In this document: positions 1 through 4,425 of the stretch, one piece after another
Numbering within the stretch: position 1 is the first letter of the stretch
Layout: every line of letters starts with the position of its first letter
NCBI GenBank assembly: GCA_946619065.1
Contig: CAMOLY010000058.1
Location: forward strand, 1-7,221
Length of the DNA: 7,221 bases
Reading direction: 5' to 3'
Origin: an uncultured Clostridia bacterium
GTDB taxonomy: Bacteria > Bacillota > Clostridia > Oscillospirales > Oscillospiraceae
Made by a program: the position numbers and the translations under genes
The notes under the pieces: generated by a model
The model's database searches: none
Seen by the model: the letters and a program-made list of their open reading frames with translations, nothing else
Told to the model about the DNA's origin: nothing

Positions 1-1097
1 GTGATGGTCTTAAAGGTGGAGCCGGGCTCGTATCCGTCCGAGACGCAGCGGTTTCGCCACATCTTCAGGCGGTCGGCGGCCACGGTTGCGTTATATTTGT
101 CCAGCAGCGCCTGATACGCCTCGCTGCCCTCCTCGACCTCGTCCATCTGCTGGCTGATTTCATCGAGGACCTCAAGATCGTGCAGATCGGTGATCTCCAG
201 ATAGTTGTTGGGGTCGTAGCTGCCCTCGATCGCCATGCCGATGATCTCGCCGGTGTTGACGTCCATCATAATGGCAAAGGCGCCGTTGAGAACGCTGTAC
301 TTTTCGATTGCGGCCTCCAGATTTTTTTCCAGCACACGCTGCACCTGGGCGTCGATGGTCAGAACCAGGGAGCTGCCGTTCTGGGCCTCATAGAGCTTCT
401 CGTAGGAGTCCGGAATGTCGGTCTCATAGTTGCCCTTCGTCGTGATGATCGCGCCGGGCGTGCCCTGCAGCAGTTTGTCATAATAGGCCTCGAGCCCGTC
501 GGCGCCCTTGTTTTCCGCATTGGTAAAGCCCACGACCTGGGCGGCGGTCGCCGGGGTCGCGTAATGCCGCTTGGAGTCCGGCTCCAGATGGATGCCGGTC
601 AACTTGTTCTCGTTGATAAAGGCGCGGACCTGTTCGGCCACGTCCCACTCCTGCTTGGCGGCGATCACCTCATAGCGCCGGTTGACCTTCTCCGCTTTTT
701 CGCGGATCCGCTCCGGGTCCATGTTCAGGATCCTGCCGAGCTCGGTCGCGATCATGTTCACGTCCTCGTCGGCGTGCTGGATTTCCAGCGGGTCGAGGAA
801 GATTGTTTCGACCGTAGAGGACGAGGCGATGGTCTTCATATTCCGGTCATAGATCGATCCGCGGTCGGCCGGCACGAGGGTCGTGCGAGTCTGATTGCCG
901 ATGGCCTTTGACTCGTTGACGTCGTGCTTGCTGATCATCAGCGTGAAGAGCTGACAGAACAGCGGAACGAAGAGAATCACGCCAAAGAGGAGCATCACGA
1001 TCACTGTGCGGACCATCACGCCTGCGTTCGCTTTTTTCCGGTCGTAAGAAGGCCGGGCGCTGGGCCTGACAATCTGAATCTTCGGTTTTTTGGCCAA
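1..1097 (-). CDS. Class B penicillin-binding protein (FtsI/SpoVD family), 3' end cut by window edge
   Basis: Membrane-anchored peptidoglycan DD-transpeptidase that cross-links stem peptides, in division (FtsI/PBP2B) or in spore cortex synthesis (SpoVD). About 365 residues are visible. A basic cytoplasmic N-terminus (1-30) leads into one membrane segment (about 28-56). The PBP dimerisation/pedestal domain follows, with RGSIYDRN (79-86) and GLEAYYDKLLQGTPG (201-215). The transpeptidase domain then begins (VLTIDAQVQ 245-253), and the active-site motif S360-T-F-K lies in EPGSTFK just before the edge; the SxN and KTG motifs and any PASTA domains lie outside. I chose the TTG at 1097 because GGGAGG sits 7 nt upstream. 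An in-frame ATG at 1112 overlaps that ribosome binding site, and another lies at 1133. About 45 helical, acidic residues (roughly 301-345) separate SYDPNNY from the active-site motif. The gene lies downstream of ftsL across a terminator-like hairpin. FtsI and SpoVD cannot be separated without the C-terminus. Confidence 0.93.
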   Translation of the reverse strand, partial: MAKKPKIQIVRPSARPSYDRKKANAGVMVRTVIVMLLFGVILFVPLFCQLFTLMISKHDVNESKAIGNQTRTTLVPADRGSIYDRNMKTIASSSTVETIFLDPLEIQHADEDVNMIATELGRILNMDPERIREKAEKVNRRYEVIAAKQEWDVAEQVRAFINENKLTGIHLEPDSKRHYATPATAAQVVGFTNAENKGADGLEAYYDKLLQGTPGAIITTKGNYETDIPDSYEKLYEAQNGSSLVLTIDAQVQRVLEKNLEAAIEKYSVLNGAFAIMMDVNTGEIIGMAIEGSYDPNNYLEITDLHDLEVLDEISQQMDEVEEGSEAYQALLDKYNATVAADRLKMWRNRCVSDGYEPGSTFKTI

Positions 1098-1193
1098 GGA
1101 AAGACCTCCCATCCCGGCCCCTTCGGGCAGCATAAACTGAAATACGGGGAAATCCGACGGAAAGCCGCCGTCTGCGCGGCCCCTTCAATCGGT

Positions 1194-1225
1194 AAAAAGG
1201 GGCGGCACCGGGTGTCGCCCCTTTC
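1194..1225 (-). terminator. Terminator-like hairpin between ftsL and the PBP gene
   Basis: Read on the minus strand, a GC-rich hairpin starts 17 nt after the ftsL stop. Its arms are GGGGCGACAC and GTGCCGCCCC around a CCG loop, with one A-C mismatch, and it runs straight into TTTTT. The three A's before the 5' arm could extend the stem into the U tract. This is the form of a Rho-independent terminator, but it sits inside a gene cluster normally transcribed as one unit, so partial termination or attenuation is more likely than a full stop. I see no convincing sigma-A promoter between it and the PBP start, so the PBP gene probably depends on read-through or on a promoter I cannot recognise. On the plus strand the same stem pairs fully through a G-U wobble, but its tail is only TTTC. 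Confidence 0.65.
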
Positions 1226-1240
1226 AGGTGTATGGATTTT

Positions 1241-1765
1241 TCAGCGGAAGTATTCCAAAATACCCTCAAAGCTGTTTGCCACCGCGTCGAAGGCCTTCCG
1301 GAAGAAGCCGCGTTCGTCCACCTTCAGCACCTCCGCCTTGTCGGCGCCGGCGACGTTCACATAGACGGTCTGCTTGACAGAGGGCAGGCTCATCCCCAGC
1401 TCCTTCGCTTTGATCTCGATCTGGTCGAGATCGATTTTGCTCTCATAGGCGGAGCGGAGCTTCGTGTTCTCAGACTGCGCGGCGGTGAGCTCCTTGCGCA
1501 GATCTCCGGCGCGGTTCGTGGCTTCGTAGAGCTGGACATAGCCATAGATGACCATTGCCAGCAAAAAGACGACGACGCCCAATCCGATTGCCGCAAAGGG
1601 GGCGATGGTCAGCTTGGCCTTCGGCGCTTTCTGCTTTTTGGGAGCTGCCTTTTCCTCCGGCAGGGCGGCAGGAATCGGCTGTACGGCGGCGCTGCCGCGA
1701 TACTGCGTCGAATATACCTGATAGGCGACCGAGCCTTCGGTCTCCGGTAATTTGTTCGTTGCCAT
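1241..1765 (-). CDS. ftsL: Cell division protein FtsL-like, single-pass membrane protein
   Basis: FtsL is a bitopic divisome protein that forms a complex with FtsB/DivIC and FtsQ/DivIB and activates FtsW-FtsI septal synthesis. This 174-residue protein has a cytoplasmic tail of about 50 residues rich in Pro, Ala and Lys (PKKQKAPKAK at 42-51). One membrane helix follows (about 52-76), then a coiled coil with heptad character (about 79-120). Next comes the typical FtsL end, KAKELGMSLPSV then TVYVNV (119-138), and finally an extra aromatic/charged helix (about 150-174). FtsL sequences are poorly conserved, so the call rests on topology, the KELGM segment and position between rsmH and the PBP gene. 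It is longer than the roughly 120 residues of the E. coli and B. subtilis proteins, because of both tails. The ATG at 1765 has GAGGAG 8 nt upstream. A 15-bp palindrome touches that ribosome binding site. Confidence 0.85.
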   Translation of the reverse strand: MATNKLPETEGSVAYQVYSTQYRGSAAVQPIPAALPEEKAAPKKQKAPKAKLTIAPFAAIGLGVVVFLLAMVIYGYVQLYEATNRAGDLRKELTAAQSENTKLRSAYESKIDLDQIEIKAKELGMSLPSVKQTVYVNVAGADKAEVLKVDERGFFRKAFDAVANSFEGILEYFR

Positions 1766-1778
1766 CTTGGATACTCCT

Positions 1779-1793
1779 CAAGAATGATTCTTG
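1779..1793. repeat. Perfect 7-bp inverted repeat ahead of ftsL
   Basis: CAAGAAT and ATTCTTG are separated by one base and fill much of the 35-nt rsmH-ftsL gap. On the transcript the 3' arm abuts and partly overlaps the GAGGAG ribosome binding site of ftsL. A 3-nt loop would leave a 6-bp, A/U-rich, weak hairpin. It could be a protein-binding dyad, a mild translational control element or chance. The neighbouring CTTGAACAAG (minus strand) is a second, overlapping small dyad. No factor with this site is known to me. Confidence 0.3.
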
Positions 1794-1800
1794 TTCAAGC

Positions 1801-2736
1801 CTATAATTTTTCCGCGACCCGCAGCTTTGCGCTTCTGGCGCGGGGGTTCTGCTCCAGCTCCTCCTCGGATGCGAGGATCGGCTTGTGGGTGACGAGCCGG
1901 ATCTGCGGCTTTTTTCCGCACACACAGACGGGGAATTCCGGGGGACAGGTGCAGCCCTTTGCCGCCTGCGCCATTGCAGCCTTGACAATGCGGTCTTCCA
2001 GAGAGTGGAAGGTGATCACGGCGAGCCTTCCGCCCGGCCGGAGTCTTCCCGGGGCTGCCTGCATCATCCGGTCCACTGCGCTGAGCTCGTCGTTGACCGC
2101 GATGCGAATCGCCTGAAAGCTGCGCTTGGCCGGATGCTGCTTTTCCCGCAGGGCCTTGGCCGGCATCCCGGAACGGATGACGTCCACCAGCTCCAGGGTT
2201 GTTTCGATGGGCTGTTCCGCCCGCCGGCGGACGATGGCTGCGGCGATCTGCGGGGCGAAGCGCTCCTCGCCGTAGGCGTACAGGATGCGCCGGAGCTCGT
2301 CCTGCGGCCAATTGTTGACGATCTCGCGGGCGGTCACCCGGTCGCCCGGATCCATCCGCATGTCCAGCGGGGCGTCGGCCATATAGGAGAAGCCGCGGCC
2401 GGCCTCGTCGAGCTGGGGGGAGGAGACGCCGAGATCGAAGAGCATTCCGTCCACGGCCGGGATCTGCAGCCGGTCGAGAATGCCGTCAAGATCGGAAAAG
2501 TTGCCGTGGATCAGGGCAACGTGTTCATACCAGGGGGCCAGCCGGTCCTTCGCGGCCTCCAGCGCCATGGGATCCCGGTCCACACAGATCAGGCGGCCGG
2601 TTGTCAGACGGCGGACAATCTCGCGGGAATGTCCCGCGCCGCCGAGCGTCCCGTCCAGATAGATGCCGTCCGGCCGGATGTTCAGACCGTCCACCGCTTC
2701 CTGCAGCAGAACGGATACGTGATGAAACTCCGTCAA
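1801..2736 (-). CDS. rsmH: 16S rRNA (cytosine-1402-N4)-methyltransferase RsmH (MraW)
   Basis: S-adenosylmethionine-dependent enzyme that N4-methylates C1402 of 16S rRNA in the ribosomal P site. The protein is 311 residues, normal for the family. Visible motifs are the N-terminal FHHVSVLLQEAV (4-15), the SAM loop DGTLGGAGHS (28-37), VDRDPMAL (52-59), DLGVSSPQLD (101-110), HPAKRSFQAIRI (201-212) and FHSLEDRIVK (243-252). A CxC-x6-CxC cysteine set (C262, C264, C271, C273), common in Gram-positive members, is also present. The start is TTG at 2736, overlapping the mraZ stop in the sequence TTGA; no ATG lies near the conserved N-terminus. GGAGGAG, inside the last codons of mraZ, is 8 nt upstream, so translation is probably coupled to mraZ. 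This is the second gene of the dcw cluster and is expected to be under MraZ control. Confidence 0.97.
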   Translation of the reverse strand: MTEFHHVSVLLQEAVDGLNIRPDGIYLDGTLGGAGHSREIVRRLTTGRLICVDRDPMALEAAKDRLAPWYEHVALIHGNFSDLDGILDRLQIPAVDGMLFDLGVSSPQLDEAGRGFSYMADAPLDMRMDPGDRVTAREIVNNWPQDELRRILYAYGEERFAPQIAAAIVRRRAEQPIETTLELVDVIRSGMPAKALREKQHPAKRSFQAIRIAVNDELSAVDRMMQAAPGRLRPGGRLAVITFHSLEDRIVKAAMAQAAKGCTCPPEFPVCVCGKKPQIRLVTHKPILASEEELEQNPRARSAKLRVAEKL

Positions 2737-3152
2737 AACCCAAGCTCCTCCAGTGCGGCGGCCAGAGACCCGGGTTCGGACAGGAAGGCGGCCTCCTTGG
2801 CGGCATAGTCTTCGGCGTTCCAGATTTCGGCGTGGTCGCCCTCGCCCAGGAAGGTCACGTTTTCCTTCAGATTCGCGTAGTCCCGCAGGATCGGGGGCAC
2901 CACAAACCGTCCCTGCTTGTCCGGCTCACACCGGGCGGCATTCGCGAGAATGTAGCGCATGTGGGGGGTTTTGGACATGCCGACGGAGTTGAAGCGGTCG
3001 GTGACCTCCGCCCATTTCGCGGCGGGATAGACGAACAGACAGTTTTCCAGACCGATCATGATGTAGAATACGTCGCCCAGCTCCTCCCGGAGCTTTGCGG
3101 GCACAAACAGACGGCCTTTTGCGTCCACATTGTGCGTGTATTTTCCGATCAT
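2733..3152 (-). CDS. mraZ: Transcriptional regulator MraZ
   Basis: MraZ is a ring-forming DNA-binding protein that controls its own dcw operon by binding short tandem repeats at the promoter. Two SpoVT/AbrB-type swapped-hairpin domains are visible, each with the DxxGR signature: D-A-K-G-R at residues 10-14 (HNVDAKGRLFVPAKLR) and D-K-Q-G-R at 78-82 (PDKQGRFVVPPILR). Length from the chosen start is 139 residues, typical of the family. I chose the ATG at 3152 (MIGKYTHN) because AGGAG is 9 nt upstream and family members start here. The in-frame ATG at 3161 lies only 2 nt from the GGAGG and would add MNC. This is the first gene of the cluster, preceded by a strong promoter and 10-bp-spaced TGGA repeats. 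Its stop overlaps the rsmH start. Confidence 0.97.
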   Translation of the reverse strand: MIGKYTHNVDAKGRLFVPAKLREELGDVFYIMIGLENCLFVYPAAKWAEVTDRFNSVGMSKTPHMRYILANAARCEPDKQGRFVVPPILRDYANLKENVTFLGEGDHAEIWNAEDYAAKEAAFLSEPGSLAAALEELGF

Positions 3153-3171
3153 GCAGTTCATCTCCTCCCCG

Positions 3172-3198
3172 GGATGGGATTCTGTGGGAATCTAATCC
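3172..3198. repeat. Interrupted inverted repeat in the mraZ leader
   Basis: On the plus strand GGAT-GG-GATTC-TGTGG-GAATC-TA-ATCC forms a symmetric dyad with a 2x2 internal loop. In the mraZ transcript it would be a modest hairpin ending a few bases before the ribosome binding site. It also contains two TGGGA words exactly 10 bp apart on the plus strand (3175-3179, 3185-3189) and touches the promoter-distal MraZ-type repeat. Function is not known; it could be leader RNA structure or part of the operator. Confidence 0.35.
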
Positions 3199-3223
3199 AT
3201 TTTCATCCACTTTGCTCCATTAT
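3196..3223 (-). promoter_or_regulatory. Putative MraZ operator: three TGGA repeats with 10-bp period
   Basis: Read on the minus strand, three consecutive 10-nt units are ATAATGGAGC, AAAGTGGATG and AAAATGGATT, with TGGA at identical phase in each. The first unit overlaps the promoter -10 box and the others cover the expected start and early transcribed region. Known MraZ targets are tandem TGGGN boxes with 5-nt spacers in E. coli and AAAGTG-type boxes with 3-nt spacers in mollicutes, both of 10-bp period. The middle unit here matches the latter almost exactly. The position predicts repression of mraZ-rsmH and downstream genes by occluding RNA polymerase. Identification rests on pattern and on mraZ being next door. 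Confidence 0.8.
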
Positions 3224-3247
3224 ACATGGTCTGTTACGAAATTGCAA
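3219..3247 (-). promoter_or_regulatory. Sigma-A promoter of the mraZ (dcw) cluster
   Basis: On the minus strand, -35 TTGCAA (3242-3247) and -10 TATAAT (3219-3224) are separated by exactly 17 nt. The -10 matches consensus perfectly and the -35 matches four of six bases. The predicted start is near 3212, giving a leader of about 60 nt before the mraZ ATG. Upstream of the -35 (about 3248-3274) are A/T tracts, with TTTTTGAAA repeated at an 11-bp step on the plus strand, that could act as an UP element or a bend. The terminator U-tract of the preceding unit directly adjoins this promoter. Confidence 0.88.
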
Positions 3248-3267
3248 TCTTTTTTGAAAGGTTTTTG

Positions 3268-3332
3268 AAAAAAATTCCCGACCCGGCAGGATGCCGGCCT
3301 GCAATTTGCAGACCGGCATCCTGCCGGGTCGG
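3268..3332 (-). terminator. Long intrinsic terminator of the pcrA-pepT-HD-P-loop unit
   Basis: A perfect 20-bp inverted repeat (arms 3278-3297 and 3313-3332) is continued, on the minus-strand RNA, by a U-G wobble and five more pairs around a 3-nt AAU loop. The stem is thus about 26 bp. It is followed by GAA and U7 (3268-3274). The hairpin begins 34 nt after the stop of the last gene of the unit. The wobble is a pair on the minus-strand RNA but a C-A mismatch on the plus-strand RNA, which supports minus-strand function. Further pairing with one bulge and one mismatch extends the palindrome to about 3269-3340. The stem is much longer than that of an average intrinsic terminator. Confidence 0.85.
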
Positions 3333-3366
3333 AATGTTTTCAGTTATAGTTATTCTGTTGGGCAGA

Positions 3367-3834
3367 CTATTTGAGCCGGATGGTTTTCAGCAGCAGCGCG
3401 GCCTCCTCCAGTACCTCCACGGCCAGCAGAGCCGGATCGCCGCCGGTGGGATCGAGGATCATTTCGTGCCCGCAGCCGTCAAAGGCGGTGTACTGCCGGT
3501 CGAGCATCGCGGAGACCGCCGGCGTCAGCGGTTCGGCCAGCTTTTCCGCAAAGCGCGCCTTCACGGTCTTTTTCGGCGCCTTGCAGAGCACCCGCAGGCA
3601 GTGGGGCGGCAGCAGCTCCACCAGCTCCGGCTCGGTCACCAGATAGATCAGATAATCGTCTGTCAGCTGGGCGTCCTCCAGCATGCACAGAAACCGCGCC
3701 TTTGCCTCGGTCTCATCCTTCGCGAATTCCAGATACGCTCTGCCGACGTAGACGGTGGCGTGAACCTTGTCGCAGATGGCTCTTGCCAGATCCGATTTTC
3801 CGCAGCACCGTCCGCCGAGAATCGCAATGACCAT
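3367..3834 (-). CDS. Small P-loop NTPase/kinase-like protein of unknown substrate
   Basis: A 155-residue protein with a Walker A motif at its extreme N-terminus, G7-x4-G12-K13-S14 (LGGRCCGKSD). Little else matches a named family. The size, the N-terminal P-loop and a later basic stretch (CKAPKKTVKARFAEKL, 84-99) resemble small nucleotide/shikimate/cytidylate-kinase-fold proteins, where basic residues contact ATP or form a lid. No clear Walker B or second-substrate motif can be named, so the phosphate acceptor is unknown. Cysteines at 10, 11, 21, 50, 79, 84 and 121 are frequent for so short a protein. The ATG at 3834 has GGAGG 8 nt upstream and lies 15 nt after the HD-hydrolase stop. It is the last gene before the terminator. 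It could act with the HD enzyme on (deoxy)nucleotides, but that is a guess from position only. Confidence 0.8.
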   Translation of the reverse strand: MVIAILGGRCCGKSDLARAICDKVHATVYVGRAYLEFAKDETEAKARFLCMLEDAQLTDDYLIYLVTEPELVELLPPHCLRVLCKAPKKTVKARFAEKLAEPLTPAVSAMLDRQYTAFDGCGHEMILDPTGGDPALLAVEVLEEAALLLKTIRLK

Positions 3835-3849
3835 GTTCGCTTCCTCCGT

Positions 3850-4425
3850 TCAGTCGGATTTGCTCCGGTAAGCCCGGATTACTTCCTCTGTCTCTGTTCG
3901 GACGGCATCCCGCAGCGCGCGCAGAACCGGGGAAAACGCGGCCTTGTCCGCGCCGTAGGTCAGATTCAGAGAAAACTCCTGCTCCTCCCAGGTGGAGAGG
4001 TCGGATTCGTTGTGCTGGATGACGGCCTCCAGATTGTCCAGCGCCTTGAAGATCCTCGCCTCCGTGGTCACCCGCTCCGCCATTTCGCGGTAGAGCGCGT
4101 CCATCTCGGCGCGGAAGGGCTCCGGCAGGGAGGCGACCCAGGCCCGCAGCCTCGCTTCCTCAACGGCCTCGTCCTCCGCCGTCTTGCGGAAGGAGGGGAT
4201 GTCTCCGGTGAAGGCCTCGCCCAGATCGTGGATCAGGCACATCCGGATGACCCTGTCCATGTCGGCCTCTGGGAAATCGTCCTTCAGCCAGTAGGCGAGC
4301 AGAGCCAGCCGCCAGCTGTGCTCCGCCACCGATTCCGGCCGCCCCTTCGAGGTGCAGCAGTGCCGGGTCGTGTCCTTGAGCCGTTCCGCCAGATGCAGGG
4401 CGGGAATCAGTTCCGCCGGCCTCAT
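3850..4425 (-). CDS. HD-domain phosphohydrolase, HDDC2/YfbR-like
   Basis: A 191-residue metal-dependent HD-superfamily enzyme. The metal ligands are visible as H36 (ESVAEHSW, 31-38), H66-D67 (LIHDLGEAFTGDIP, 64-77) and D130 (IFKALDNLEAVIQ, 125-137). E70 and D75 lie where YfbR-type 5'-deoxynucleotidases carry catalytic residues. The pattern RPESVAEHSWRLAL plus HDLGEAFTGD plus KALDNLEAVIQ fits the HD_3/HDDC2 group, whose characterised members dephosphorylate deoxynucleoside 5'-monophosphates. Substrate here is inferred from family only. The ATG at 4425 overlaps the pepT stop (ATGA), with only a weak GGGGA ribosome binding site, which suggests translational coupling. A P-loop protein follows 15 nt downstream. 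Length and motif order are normal for the group. Confidence 0.9.
   Translation of the reverse strand: MRPAELIPALHLAERLKDTTRHCCTSKGRPESVAEHSWRLALLAYWLKDDFPEADMDRVIRMCLIHDLGEAFTGDIPSFRKTAEDEAVEEARLRAWVASLPEPFRAEMDALYREMAERVTTEARIFKALDNLEAVIQHNESDLSTWEEQEFSLNLTYGADKAAFSPVLRALRDAVRTETEEVIRAYRSKSD

Noticed and set aside
180..911. 243-codon plus-strand open frame opposite the PBP gene
   Set aside because: The minus-strand frame gives a continuous class B PBP from membrane anchor to STFK; the plus frame is its shadow.
847..1269. 140-codon minus-strand open frame spanning the ftsL-PBP gap
   Set aside because: It is out of frame with both ftsL and the PBP, crosses the terminator-like hairpin, and is Arg/Ser-rich without any family resemblance, as expected of a shadow frame.
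1885..2808. 307-codon plus-strand open frame opposite rsmH
   Set aside because: RsmH motifs are all on the minus strand; the plus-strand product is a His/Asp/Gly-rich antisense shadow.
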